NCBI GenBank assembly: GCA_036346225.1 | Contig: JARFIW010000139.1 | Span: 1,116,001-1,180,000, forward strand | Direction of reading: 5' to 3' | Length of the DNA: 64,000 nucleotides | Source: Platerodrilus igneus | Taxonomy: Eukaryota; Arthropoda; Insecta; Coleoptera; Lycidae | Shown here: positions 21,421 through 33,245 of the stretch, one piece after another | How the letters are laid out: the number at the start of each line of letters is the position of its first letter | Numbering within the stretch: position 1 is the first letter of the stretch | The notes under the pieces: generated by a model | Database searches by the model: none | Told to the model about the DNA's origin: nothing | What the model saw: the letters and a program-made list of their open reading frames with translations, nothing else | Translations under genes and position numbers: made by a program

Positions 21421-21489
21421 AGGGTGAAATTACCCCATAGGGTGAAATTGCCCCATAGGGTGAAATTACCTCATAGGGTGAAATTTCCT
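21421..21489 (+). repeat. 18-bp minisatellite, four copies
   Basis: Unit agggtgaaattaccccat, copies at 21421, 21439, 21457 and 21475 with one or two substitutions each. Confidence 0.85.
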
Positions 21490-21514
21490 CCGATCTAGGT
21501 TGGATGTGGACTTG

Positions 21515-21590
21515 TCAGGAGTTAGGTTAGCTGGTGTTGTCCGGTGTTAGGTTAGGTTAGTTGGGCTTGTGTGGACTTAGGTTAGATAAA
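21515..21590 (+). repeat. Short TTAGG telomere-like runs
   Basis: Contains ttaggttaggttag (about 21547-21560) and single ttaggtta motifs on either side. TTAGG is the canonical insect telomere unit. The run is too short to be a telomere and may simply be the outer part of the palindrome that follows. Confidence 0.4.
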
Positions 21591-21658
21591 GGAAAAAATG
21601 ATAGGTTGGGTCAGCGTCGCGACGCAGACCTAACCTATCAATTTTCCTTTATCTAACC
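21580..21658. repeat. 79-bp inverted repeat
   Basis: ggttagataaaggaaaa...ataggttgggt pairs with acctaacctatcaattttcc...atctaacc. The centre at 21614-21625 is the perfect palindrome gcgtcgcgacgc. It could form a long hairpin and may be a small foldback/MITE or the end of a larger element. Confidence 0.7.
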
Positions 21659-21698
21659 AATCACACATAACTAACTAAACCGACTCCTAACCTATATC

Positions 21699-21857
21699 TT
21701 AGTGGATGATTCTGGTAACGATCTGGGTACTTGGCATATTAAGGACCTCAAACCCGATAAAACTTCAGACCCGCCAGACATTGATCCTGAACCTCCGGAT
21801 CCTAATGGGCTCCCTCCGGCTGATTCTATTTTGACCCCTACGTATCGCTATCCCTAA
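21699..21857 (+). pseudogene. C-terminal end of an LTR-retroelement polyprotein
   Basis: 52 codons in one open frame ending in TAA: VDDSGNDLGTWHIKDLKPD, then a Pro/Asp-rich tail (PPDIDPEPPDPNGLPPADS). The D-x-G-x-x-x-G-x-W-H-x-x-D-L-K motif is typical of the extreme C-terminus of Ty3/gypsy or Bel/Pao type pol (GPY/F-like region after integrase). The rest of pol is absent upstream, where the palindromic repeat begins. Confidence 0.5.
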
Positions 21858-24300
21858 TGACTTGTTTTTTTTTCTCTCTTTTGTGTTTTTGGCTTATTGG
21901 TCTTGTGTTTTCGCTGATAAGCTTGAGTCCGAAAACACTGGCGCCCATTTCGTATTCTTATGTATATTTTGTAGCTAGCCCCTCCCGTGACTTGTTCTTC
22001 TGGCCAGTTCCACCATTTGTTCACTATTGAACTATTATAGTCGCTTTCTACATCCATTCCTTGAGGTAGGCTTCAGATCTATTTACTTTTCCTTTAGGAA
22101 TTTCGATTTAGTCGCTTTTGGAGGTCTGTTAGCCATACTCTGCTTGAGTAATCGTTTCATACGAATCTGTGTTACCTCAGTTGTAAGTATTCTAGATGGT
22201 GTACTAGTTTGCCTTTGCTCTTTTCTTTGTCTTGGTTCTTTCGTTGCTGCACACTTGAGGTTGACAGGGATGTCGTTTAGTGGATTTGCTACGAGTTTTC
22301 TTCCTCGTTTTTTTTTCTTTTATTTTCTTTTGGTTTCTTCGCGGGAAGCCAAAACTTTTCTGTGAGGTGGAAAACGGAAATGTCCTTTTTGGGGACATCC
22401 GTCTTTTGACGATTCTGAAAGTAGCTATAACCTTTAATCCTCATTGAGTCTTTACTTAATACTTTCTTTACCTATTCTGTCATTGTTGGTTACGATAGAT
22501 GACTTCGTCTTCTTTTGGGAAAATGTTCTTTCTCTTATACTGGTGTTGGTCCTTCGAACCGGATAAAAAATTTTTTTGTTTGGTTCCTGGTCTGCCACTT
22601 TTCTTTCTTTTTTTTTCTCTTTCACCCCGACGTCTTTATTTTGCTAGGGGGGAATTCGTAACGTGCATTTTTGGTGGCCTAACATTTTTAGTCTACTTAA
22701 TTCTTACAATACATCGTTTTTGGATCGCGGTTTGTATAAAGTAAATACTTCCGCCTAGTTTTCAGATTGATATGCAAGTTGACTCGCCGGTATTAATTTT
22801 AAAAGATGGTTTAGTTGTAAATTGGAATACTCGTAAAATTACACTCCACTTGTCATTAATAAATAATCCCGCTGTAATTAATATGTGGATATACAGTCTA
22901 GGTAGGCGATCAGAAGTTGTACTAGTAGAATTAGATATAAACAAAAAAGGGTCGTGTTTTGGTTCTTGCTTGCGAGATGTCAAAAATTAAGTGTAAGATA
23001 CGGTTTTTCTGGTTGAACTAAGAGTGGTAGAGTTGGTGAAACTCGACTCACGGGTGTTCGAAGAACTTTCGACGTACGGCTTTAGTGCTTACGCGTGTCT
23101 ACTAAACGTTTTTAGTCTTCTTTCTTATGGAAAAAAAGGCCGTAGAACTAACTGTCGCGGAGTCGTAGTTGGTCTTTGGGTTCCGATATAGGAATTACGT
23201 TAAAGATACTGATTTGTTCTGCTTTTAACTCGATACACGCGGGTGTTAAGGACATGGTTACGGACTCCCTTTAGTGATACATGTGCTGTACTTATTATGG
23301 CTTTCGTTGCTTGCTTTGTCTGGTGATATTTAAACTGTGACAGACTACCGGTATACAAAAGTAGTGGTTGAAGTTCCTCGCTGCTTTTTGTATGGTTATG
23401 CAACTAATATACCTAGTTCCTTCGCGTGATAAGGTCCGCTGCTAACCCCAGTGCTGATTTCAGTCAGTGTGATTAGAGTAAGTTGTGATAAGTTCCATCA
23501 ACACCCTCACAGTCTAGGGTGCAGTGCTTCGTTAGTGCCAGACATCGTGGATCCCACACTGCAATGGCAGGGAAGCGGTACTGAAGCACTTTGTGTAAGT
23601 TGCACTATTTCCTATTTGTTCTTACTGTAAATATCTACCCGTTTGTTTTTGCAATATTCCTTGTCGTTCTGATACCTTTTCCATAGACTTGCCCGCTATT
23701 TAATAACAAAAAAAAAGAACAATCAACCCTACTGAACGACTCAGAACAATTGTGCTTATCTACTTATTTATGTCTTTGCTAAAAATTTTACTAAATTACT
23801 TAGAGTAATTATGTCTTACTTATTTATATTTTTTTGTTACATTTTAACTGAATTATGTTTAATTGGTGTGTGATGAAACGTTTCTGCTACTCCCCAATAT
23901 GGCCTCACTTTGTACTCAGAATTTTTCTGTACTGCTATTACTGTTGTTAGATTATAGAGTTTATCAAAACCGTTGCTCTTATTTATTTTATAAAGTACTG
24001 AACAATTTATACTTGATCCATAGGCTATGCTTTTTCTCTGTTTCAGGTTTGCAGGACCAATTTGTTTTTCTTTCAGGTTTACTATTCTAATTTCTCTATG
24101 GCAGGTACTGGTACTAACTCCTGACAGCCGCGTCCCGTATAGATTGGTCTGCTTTCTACAACCCCCTACTCTCCTATTGAACCCGGTCACTGTTTTTTTC
24201 TTTCTTGGATTTTCCTTTGTTACGCACGGCTACGAGCCACCGTGACATAACTTTGACGCACAACGTGGCGTCTACTAAAAATACGTAACAACCTGTCTTA
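21858..24300. other. Sequence of uncertain origin downstream of the pol end
   Basis: Different in composition from its surroundings, with T-rich stretches (21867-21880, 22590-22620) and GC-balanced parts (23020-23590). Open stretches occur at 22772-22990 (MQVDSPVLILKDGLV...) and 23008-23190 (...VELVKLDSRVFEELSTYGF...) on +, without known motifs. Position directly after a pol end suggests a 3' LTR or env-like region, but no second LTR copy is found. tggcgccca at 21939 resembles a Lys primer site without supporting context. Confidence 0.35.
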
Positions 24301-26374
24301 GTTTGGTTCCTCACCAAAGACTCCACTAATTTGGTTAAACCTATAGTTCAGCTCTTTATCTCATTGAAACGCGCAAGCCATTCTACCCATTCTATTATTC
24401 TAGAACTTCTCAAACAGGTCCGTTCAGAACGGTAGTTTTTAAAATAATCTAAAAAATGGTAATGTGTTAAGTCAGAGGTTTTGTAAAATAATAAAAATAA
24501 AATAGTTGAAAACTTTTCATTACTAATATGTAAATACCGGAAAAATATGTAAATTTGTTATCCAGTGTCACCGAAAAGTCCATAACAAAGTATTTTGGTG
24601 TATTAAATGAGACTCGTTTTAACTAATTAACAAATAGGTAGAATAATTCTTTGTATTTCAACTATCGCCTCGTCTGCTTTCTTTCTATAAAATATGGGTT
24701 TTATCAATGTGATTTATGTAAATATTATATTGATGAATAGTATTAAATGTTTACTTTCTAAGATGTCTAGCATATCTAATTTTTAGTAGTTGTCTATCAA
24801 AAAATAGGTTTAACGATGAGTTTCAAAACAAATCACCGAGCTTCAAATTGCCTTACTAGGTTATCTGGTACAGAAGTTACAAATCTGTAGCATTTTAAAT
24901 TATTTATGAAAAACGAGCATTTTTTGCAAGAAGATTGTCAAAGACCCAAAGACCGATTTCACCTATTCATCGGCTAGTATGCAAATTAAGTAGCTCACGA
25001 GGGAAGAAAGTTCTATTCGTTGGACGATAAAATTGGGCTCCTTGACCTCCTTTACTAAAAGCACCTTTAAAATATTGCTCGCTCCCCATGGCATTAATAA
25101 ATTGGTAGAGCTTTCCCTTCCAAACGTGCCTAGTCTAAAGATATCGCTAGAAAACTGAATAAAATGGTTTTGAGTTTTCTATCATATTAAAGTCGACTAC
25201 AAATCTCACTGGCATTCAGATATATATCAGGCAAATGAATATAGTTCCATACGGAAATCGGCTTTAATTAAGTATTGTTCTAAGAAATGTAATTATAGTA
25301 ATAAATAATGAACACTGGTACATAGATTACCGAAGTTACAGCAATCTTGTAAATAATTAATTGAGAATGACAGCACATTTTCAATAACGTTCAATTCAAC
25401 TAGATGTTTAGCAGCAAAGCTTCTCTTTACAGTGTTCAATACGATCATTGTAAGTAAACTTGGTTTTCAACGTGAAACATGCATCAAAGCACTTTGTATT
25501 TTTATAGAGCAAGATACACTCACATTACGACCGTGTTGCTGAATGTGGTAAACGCATTAAGCTCGAAGAGGCGTTGAATTAATATTAATGTTGGTTTGGT
25601 GCAGATTGGACGTGACGCAGAGCTTTGCGATTCTGCAGATGTCTACCAAGGGACACGCAGGCTTTCAGGACCCTCGACGCCAAACCAAGACAACTAGTGG
25701 CGTTGCTCATTTTGTAAAGAAAGATAAGCCTAGCGAGGATGTCATCAAAAATGCAGCCCATGTTTTCTCTATAAATATTATCAAAAGTTTATATTGGTTC
25801 GTTTGCTAGAGTTAGGACCCTTAAGGTTTAAGGATAACAGAAATCAAATAATGTGTTACGTCAGAATTTTCTGTAATGATGTTGGAAAAGCGTATAAAAA
25901 ACGAGGATAAATATGGAAAGTTGATATTAACTGAAAAACTGCTACATGCAAAGCTCACGTGAATTTTCAGATAAAAAGTTTTATTTATTTGGGGGCGTTG
26001 CAACGAAGAAATATATCAGGTTTACAGGATATTTTACTCTATTAACTTACAAAAACAAAAGCTGAATAACAGTTTATATATAAATGTTATAAAACAATTT
26101 TACTCTTTACCTTATTAAATAGTTAAAAAGAATAGCTAATAAACACAAACTATCACAGTATTTCAGCAAATAGGAGGCGTTCTTTAATAATGACTCTTCA
26201 TATTCATGATAGGCGTTTCGAAGTTTCGTCCATGTTATATTAAATGCCAATAGTGTCGACGTTTTATCCATTTTCCTAAAAGGCATCATTAGGATGGAAC
26301 GTTGATAACTACTTCAGAACGTGCAGAATAACACGCTCAACTAAACCTGGGTAGTGTCTATAGCAAGCTTAATT
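24301..26374. other. AT-rich sequence without recognised gene
   Basis: No repeats or conserved protein seen. The stretch at 25636-25809 has an ORF (MSTKGHAGFQDPRRQTK...) with fairly normal codon use but no recognised family. It is left unassigned. Confidence 0.4.
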
Positions 26375-27638
26375 CTAGATAAACAAACTTACCCGCCTAT
26401 TTGATGCTAGACATGGTCGATTTCTGACATTCCAATTATTCCTCATGTTACCGTTGGAGTTGTTTCTAAGATTTCCTCTGTAGTTATGATTCGTTCTTTG
26501 ATATTGTATCCTGTTGCTTGGCATCCTTCTCTGCTTTCTCGCTGGTTTTCTCCGTTGAGTAATCGTTCGACCTTCTTTTCTGCAATTTCTTCCCATATCA
26601 TCATATCGCTTCAAGTATTCTAGGAATATGTCACGATCCATAATGTTCTGTAGAGCGATGTACTGCCTCACCTCTACTTCGAAATGTGCTGCCAGATATT
26701 TAATAATTTGTTTCTCTCCCAACTGAGGATCCAACTGTTTTGCTATACTGAATTTCTTAATTGCGTATTGTTTCCTGGTAATACCTAAATTTTTATTGTA
26801 TCTCCCCATAATCAAATCGTCTCTCACTTTATATTGTTGAGTGTCCCCCCAGAATTGTCTCAAAAATTTGTTCTCAAAATCTTGAAACGTTGTTAATTCA
26901 TCCTTGATCAAATTAAACCATGTTTCTGCATTACCTTTTATCATAGCTTTTACTAAATTTAATTTATGCTGTTCATCCGTTATGTCCTGTGTTAGTGTTT
27001 TGATGCCCCTTAAGAATAATTTTGGATTAAGCTTGTTATATCTCCTGAGAATTTCGCATACTGATCTAATGTTATATTTGGGTGATTCAATCTTAAGGGT
27101 TCCTCCTGATTATATGTCATCCTATTCCTACCAAAATTCATTACATTAATTTTTATATCCTCAATTACTTTGTTTACTCGGCTAATTTCCGTTCCATAAC
27201 TTTTTTGATGTTCTGTACTTTTTCCCCTAAATTTATAATTTTTCCATTTGTTTCTCTTGCATTAGCCTCATGTATAGATCGTACTTTAATAACTTCATCT
27301 CTTACGCAGTCAATATCTTCCGTAAGATTTATCACTTTATTTTGTGTTTGAAAACGTATTTCTTCCATTCGCTGATTTGTCTCCTTAAGATCGTTACTTA
27401 ATTATTCTATTCTGGAACTTAAATCTTCGCCCTAATTTATACAAATTTTTCCCAAATCATAGTATAGCCTTATCGTATTTTTCATGATCTGTTGATTCCT
27501 CTCTGTCATATTAATCATGGTCGTTCATTCTTCTCTATCTTATCATTTAGTGCCATTAACATTTCTATTATTCTCAAATCTTGGGTACACCGGTGTTCTT
27601 CACTATGACTCTCCAACATTCTTCCTGCAGCTTCCATT
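26375..27638 (-). pseudogene. Retrotransposon gag, minus strand, broken
   Basis: Starts at about 27638 (MEAAGRMLESH), continues as a coiled-coil-like region in pieces (for example 27368-27174) and ends with an intact 189-residue part (26944-26375). The latter has AETWFNLIKDELTTFQDFENKFL, RKQYAIKKFSIAKQL, IIKYLAAHFEVEVRQYIALQNI and a basic Arg/Asn-rich tail. It aligns closely with the gag of the LTR element at 32004-33245 (same AEAWYNL, EVEIRQHVALQNI blocks), so it is a related but distinct family member in opposite orientation. No CCHC knuckle is seen. Stop codons and frameshifts lie in the N-terminal half. No protease follows: the homology stops at about 26375. Confidence 0.75.
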
Positions 27639-27872
27639 TTTATTCTTACTCTACAATTATTTTAAATTCAAAATAAAACCCTAGATTTCATTGCCTTTAC
27701 TTTTTACTTAATTTATTTTCCTCTAACCTCCCGTTGATGCGCTATTTTATTTTTAGTTCAGTCTTTTGTTATCTCGACAATTATCACTTTTTGATGAGAC
27801 TGTTTTAGTTCACTCCCACGTTTAGTCTCCATATATCTTTGTGATGAGATATTTGAGTTTAGCCCCACGTTG

Positions 27873-27896
27873 TTGCGACATATAACTTTGTTGTGA
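27873..27896 (-). other. Primer-binding-site-like sequence (Lys type)
   Basis: On the minus strand this reads tgtcgcaacaacgtggggc, close to the Lys-tRNA primer site TGGCGCCCAACGTGGGGC apart from two changes and a one-base insertion. It lies about 235 bp upstream of the gag start, nearly the same distance as in the element at 29632-36973. It marks the expected edge of a 5' LTR, which would continue to higher coordinates, but no second LTR is present to confirm it. Confidence 0.4.
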
Positions 27897-27899
27897 TAC

Positions 27900-29530
27900 T
27901 GTAGCAATACCCCTATGCGCCTTTTTTGCGAATTAAAAAGGTAAAAAATTTTAATCTGTCACTTTTTAATGTATAATCTTAATTGCGTCGACTAGCTCAG
28001 TTTTTAGTTTACGCATGGAGCTTGCGACAATACGATAAACAAAGAATTTAAACCTACCTCTTCTTCCTGTTTTCAATCTTTAAACCATAACACCATTAAA
28101 CACAAATTATTGTAATGTTCTCAAAAATTTTAAGAATTCTTTAACTAGAATTTTTATTGAAAAAAATTAAATAAAAATTATACAATTATCATTCCCAAAG
28201 ATGATCAAAAAGCCAGCAAAATCACTATTAGTATTAATTGTTAACTGAAGCTTAATGAACGTTCATTCAACCTCTAACTATTTACGTAATTTACAACGTA
28301 TACTCGAAAAAAACAAACCTTGCCGACCTCTCACATAAATTATCATGAAAGCAAATTTTAAAGTATTTTAAATTAAAAATATTCAATGCAATGTTAATTT
28401 TTAAATGATTCAGTTTAGCAATGCACAATGAAATATTGACAAATAAAATAATAAAGCTTTCAGATTGGCAAACCTGTTGTTTTCAGCTCCAATTAATCCC
28501 TGGTCCAACTGTTTTCGGTATTGTCTGCATACCTCATAGCATAGCCTTAATCACGCTAGCGTCCTCCATTAAACTCCTTGACCATTTATCGTTAAAGTAA
28601 ATGCTTGTTGCATTTCCTCATTTATTCCATTAATCATTCATAATTGTTCCTCAGTAATTGTTTAGATTTGTCTTCAGTAATCACTTAGACTTGTCTCCAG
28701 TAATTACTTAGAGTCGCCTTTTTTAAAGGATAAAACGACAAACCCTTTAATTTTCCATAATTACAATGGTATTATCTCACTTCACAATTCATCACTTTAC
28801 GTAATCATTGTAGTTTTCAGAGACGTGAACTACGCCTTACTTTATGGCGAAAATCACTTGTTTACAAATCCAGCCCTATTTAAATGCATCGTCTATCTAT
28901 TGACAAGCGCAAAGTTCGGTGTTATGTATAAAACTTTCATACCAGGTTTTCGGATATTCCATGGTATTCTTATTGTACATTAACAACAACGCGTTACTTT
29001 TGTCACGTACCATTACGAGTTAATAGCATTGACTCGCTTGGATTTTCATACTTCTAAATAAGTAAACCATTATTTGTTCAAATAAATTTGGTGAACTTTG
29101 ATTTTAATTACCGTGCCTTGTTTGTTTCCAATAAATCAGGTGTCGATTTTAATTTTCTAGTCACGTAGACTTAATACCATGTATGTATTAAATTATATGC
29201 GTTTGCTATCTTACGCATTTTTAAATCTGCTTGTTTTAATTGGTATTCTTGACGTATTAATGATGCGTTATCCATGCATGTCGCGTTTCAGCTTGCAATT
29301 ATGGTGTTTTACGACTTGCGAATTTGTTTTATTCAAATAATTCTTTAAAATATTTTACTTTAATTAAATTAATTATGATTATGATTTATATACAGGGCGT
29401 TGTCCTTTACTTTCCAGTCTAATTATCGTATTTCTGGTTTTCTTCAGAAAACTGTGTCGTTTTCTGAGTCCTTGTGTATTTTATATGAAGTGTGCTATAC
29501 TATTGATTCTAACTACCCTTAAATGACCCT
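27900..29530. other. Possible old LTR plus unassigned AT-rich DNA
   Basis: If the primer site at 27873-27896 is real, the minus-strand 5' LTR begins here. Without a second copy its length cannot be measured. No ORF of interest. Confidence 0.3.
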
Positions 29531-29544
29531 ATTAACACAGCAAT

Positions 29545-29581
29545 AAATATATATATATACATGTATATATATATATATATG

Positions 29582-29619
<38 letters not shown>

Positions 29620-29631
29620 ATATGTATATAT
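29545..29631. repeat. TA microsatellite, left flank of LTR element
   Basis: Almost pure (TA)n with a few interruptions (tacatgtatat, ctatatgtat). It resumes at 36974 after the LTR element, so the retrotransposon sits inside it. Confidence 0.9.
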
Positions 29632-31778
29632 TACTCATATTTAGACCAGGGTAGAAAATTAAATAATCACATCAAATAATTTTAATCACCGTGTAGAAGC
29701 TTTGGGAAAAGGTACGCGTTATTAAATAAAAGCGTGAAGCATAAAAATTCATTCGTTGTATTAAAAATAAGAGATTTAAATTATTTATAAGACGCTTTAT
29801 ATAAAAGGAAGCAGTATTAGAAAACTTTACGTGTAATTTAATTATCCCTAGTAAAGAAACAAATAAAAATTACGTGCAAAATTTATATTAATTAACTCTA
29901 TTGTAAGTAACCGGTATTAAACAAAATGTACTGATAATAATTGAATATTTAATTAGGATTCACTAAAAATTAAAGGGTATTAATTTTAATTGAAGTTAAT
30001 TGAACCGTTAGTAACATATAATATCTATAAAACTTGAAAACCCAATAAAATGCAAATCGTAGAAGTGTTATTATGTTTGAACACCTGCGTATTTTAAAAG
30101 GCTCATTCTGCGTAAATTTGGCAGAGAATTAATGGTTACAGAGAATCTTGGAGAAACCGGAGCTTAATAGTTACGAGAAATGCTAAAGGCGCGATACGGG
30201 GTTATTTAACCCAGATAACAGTCCACATGGACTGAAATAATCGATAATAAAGAATATCAATTTGCACTAATAAGAACAGGGTAGATAGAGACAGATAATA
30301 TGCGCAAGACCGAGACACATATAGTAAAAAGGCGTGAGTAGAGCAACGTCATGGGGTTGCGATTGGGTGAAAATAAAAGGCAAAATTGAGAAGTAAAAAT
30401 AACATTTCTGTATAAAACTCAGTTAGTTATTTCCAGACGTTGCGAGCCGTGTTGAAATTTCTGAGATTTAACTGGGGCGAGTGCAAAATTCGTAAAAATC
30501 GCATGCCGGGCTGCGGAATGGGAACCTAGCAGGCGAAATTCTTTAGAATTGTCCGTTTTGAAGACTCGACCGACAGACAGGCTAACCTCTATATATACCC
30601 AGGGGAATATGAACAAGCTCTCTTAGATCTTCGACTTGATTCAAGGCGTTAAACAGTGCTTTTAGTTTTCCGGTTTTGATTAAATAATTTAAACAGTTTG
30701 CTCGAATATTTTGTGATAAAAACAGTTTGTTCTTTACGTGCTACAATGAATGTACGTTAGTGCACTTAGAAAAAAAGATACAAGGTAATAAAGTTAGTAT
30801 CACTGTACCAATTAGTAAAATTTACAACGACAAATGAATACACAAAAGTAGGCAGTTTTGGCGTATATTGGTGAAAGAAGTATGAATTTCTTTGTTATTT
30901 TTCGGGGTAGTAATAATTAAATGGTGCATAAACGTGTCTGGATCCACAAAACAAGGTTCAGATATACACAGATGAGTTCCGGAAAAGCCCTGAAACAACT
31001 TTAAATAAATGGTGATGGAGAAAATTTTAAAAGCGTTGAGAATCAGAAGCCGTAAATATAACCCAGTTGGAATGGTGTAATTAACAAAGGGACGATGTAC
31101 ATTGAAGCTACGAGTGCAGGTAAATTATACTATTTTGTTCGAACTTTGATATTTTGGTGTGTGTTGAATAACTTTATAATTGATTTACTCAAAATGGACA
31201 GTAGTGAAATTGTACTAACAATAAAATTTTAATTTTAAGATGAAATTTGCTTGTTTAAGTAGAAAGGGGTATTTAGTAGTGATGTTCTGGATTATGATGA
31301 AAATTTGGGTATGTCTTTGAGCTCAATTAGACGAACCTGGTTAATTAACGTAAAGGGGTGGTAGATGCTCCCTTTGTACTCAGACTCAGGTCTGCATATA
31401 TTGTTATAGTAATTAGTAGGCATCCTACAAGGACTTTAATTCTGGATGCAAATTTAAAATGATGACAAATTTGATTTTGAAATTTTATGATACTGAAATT
31501 TATGCTGAATTTTAATGTTGAAATTTTAATGTATTGTGAATATTGATGTAAATAGAGTTAACGTTGATGTTTGTGATAGGAATGTGTTTGTTTTTTTTTA
31601 TAATTGAGGATGAAAGTTATCTAGAGGAGCAGCCGAGGCGATTAACGGAAGAAAGTCAATGGACCAACACAGTTAAGGTAATGAATAGCTTTTTGTAGGT
31701 TTCACTGCACTCTTGACGTCCAATTCGTGAGGCTCGATTCGAAAAGCGTAGTTCACGGATTTTGTAGGTTACACAGCA
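29632..31778 (+). repeat. 5' LTR (2147 bp)
   Basis: Begins tactcatatttagaccaggg and ends ggttacacagca. Long for an insect LTR. Its 3' part (31695-31763) contains the first copy of a 69-bp tandem duplication that resembles the primer-binding region (see 31695-31832). Open stretches inside, such as 30419-30616 on the minus strand, are treated as chance. Confidence 0.9.
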
Positions 31779-31832
31779 ACTTTGGCGACCCAAAAGTGAG
31801 GCTCGAGTTCCAAATAAAATTTTTGTGATTTT
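31695..31832 (+). repeat. Tandem 69-bp duplication spanning the LTR end and primer site
   Basis: Copy 1 (31695-31763): gtaggtttcactgcac..cttgacgtcc..cgtgaggctcga. Copy 2 (31764-31832): gtaggttacacagcaac..tttggcgaccc..agtgaggctcga. Copy 1 belongs to the LTR and is repeated at 36891-36959 in the 3' LTR. Copy 2 runs over the LTR edge into the internal region and provides the present primer-binding site. Confidence 0.65.
31782..31800 (+). other. Primer-binding site candidate
   Basis: ttggcgacccaaaagtgag, directly after the 5' LTR. TGGCGAC is the usual first part of primer sites of several insect Ty3/gypsy elements that use an Arg-type tRNA. The downstream bases do not follow the consensus closely, so the tRNA is uncertain. 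Confidence 0.5.
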
Positions 31833-32003
31833 ATTCCAGGAAACTGGCGATCTGAGAGAGAGAGTTTCTGTGTGTGTATAAATTTAAGAGTATTTTAGAG
31901 TGTGTGAGAGTGATTAGAACGTATGCAGAGAAAAGAGTGGTTAAGGAGTCAAGGAGTGGAAATTGGAAGTGACGATAGTGCATTGTGTGAGAAAAATTCT
32001 AAA

Positions 32004-33245
32004 ATGGAAGAAGCTGGAGGCAGTAGAGATCAGTCGAGGACAGAATAAGGGGATCAAGGAAACGAGATGATAATGAGAATGCTAGAGAGAATGAACGATG
32101 AATCTAATAGAGCTAGGGAAGAATCCAATAGAAAATTAGAACAGCTAAGCGAAGAATCTAATAGAGCGAGAGAGGACTCAAATCGAAAATTTGAGCAAAT
32201 GAGTGAAGAATCGAATAAGAAATTTGACCAATTAAATCAGGAATTAGGGGATAAAATAGAAAAATCGACGAGAGAATTTACAGAATTTAAAAATTGTCTT
32301 ACCGTGAAAATGGGGGAAGTAGAAAATAGGGTAGATAAAAATGAGCGTGATATTACAGGTCTTCGACAGGAAATGGGACATTTAAGGTCCGAAGTACGCA
32401 TTTTTTGTGAAGAAGAAATAAACGTAAAAATGACTGAGGTAACGGACTCATGTAGGGATCAGTTAGGCAGGGTAGAACGCGAAGTTAGTAGTATCAAATA
32501 CAACATGTCGAATTTAACGGTGGATGGTCCCAGATTTTCTACAGGTGGAGGATCATTGGACCAACACATGAAGTTTTATGGCGATAACAGGGTAAATCCA
32601 CAAATTTTTATTAATAGTGTAAGAAATCTAGTGGGAAATTTATTTGACGAACAGACTAAACTGAATACGATAAAAGCTTTATTGAAAGACAACGCGGAAG
32701 CATGGTACAATTTAGTAGGACAGGACATAGACACCTACACGGAGTTTGAAGACAGATTTTTAAAGCACTACTGGAGTGACCACAGACAAGACCAGGTACG
32801 AGACGACTTAATCACCGGGAAATTTAAGGGAGAATTTTCAGGAAGTAGGGAGCAATATGCTATACGCAAGTATAGCATAGCAAAGCAACTGAACCCACCA
32901 CTGACGGACCGACAAATTATTAAGTATTTATCACGACACTTCGAAGTAGAAATAAGACAACACGTAGCACTACAGAACATAGTGGACAGAGAGATGTTTT
33001 TAGAATACCTGCAGAGGTACGACGACGTAAGTAGTGGACGACCTCGGGATAATAGGGAAAGACAGATCAACACAGTTAGGTTTGACAATAGACGGGACAA
33101 CTATGCTAGAAGAGGGAATAGTTCACCGGACATGAGGGGGACTGCTAATACAGACACGGAACGAGTGGAAACGCCTAGGACATACGCTGAGGTGGCGGCT
33201 AGACCAGGACCAAGTAGGGAAAACAGACCTGGACAGGATTTTTAG
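32004..33245 (+). pseudogene. gag: gag, open except for one early stop codon
   Basis: The reading frame from the ATG at 32004 (MEEAGGSRDQSRTE) meets TAA at 32046 (codon 15) and is then open for 392 residues from ATG 32067 to 33245. Residues of the open part: 1-120 strongly coiled-coil, with EESNR repeats (REESNRKLEQLSEESNR); 165-310 the retrotransposon gag core (MKFYGDNRVNPQIFINSV, AEAWYNLVGQDIDTYTEFED, IIKYLSRHFEVEIRQHVALQ); 320-392 a basic Arg/Asn-rich tail in place of a CCHC knuckle. The minus-strand relative at 27638 starts with a similar MEAAG peptide, which supports 32004 as the original start. A shorter Gag from 32067 remains possible. Confidence 0.85.

Noticed and set aside
21547..21560. 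Interstitial telomere array
   Set aside because: Only about three TTAGG units in a row; too short, and part of an inverted repeat.
21939..21947. tggcgccca as primer site of the retroelement ending at 21857
   Set aside because: It lies downstream of a pol C-terminus, and no LTR copy could be found before or after it.
22027..22398. Membrane protein (112 residues, + strand) and the basic Lys/Arg-rich minus-strand ORF
   Set aside because: The hydrophobic and the basic composition are two readings of the same T-rich stretch; neither has family features.
25588..25809. Host exon at 25.6 kb
   Set aside because: Codon use is plausible, but there is no recognised domain, no clear splice sites and no second exon, so it is not annotated as a gene.
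30419..30616. ORF inside the 5' LTR (and its partner at 35615-35839)
   Set aside because: Present in both LTRs only because the LTRs are copies; antisense to the element and without motif.
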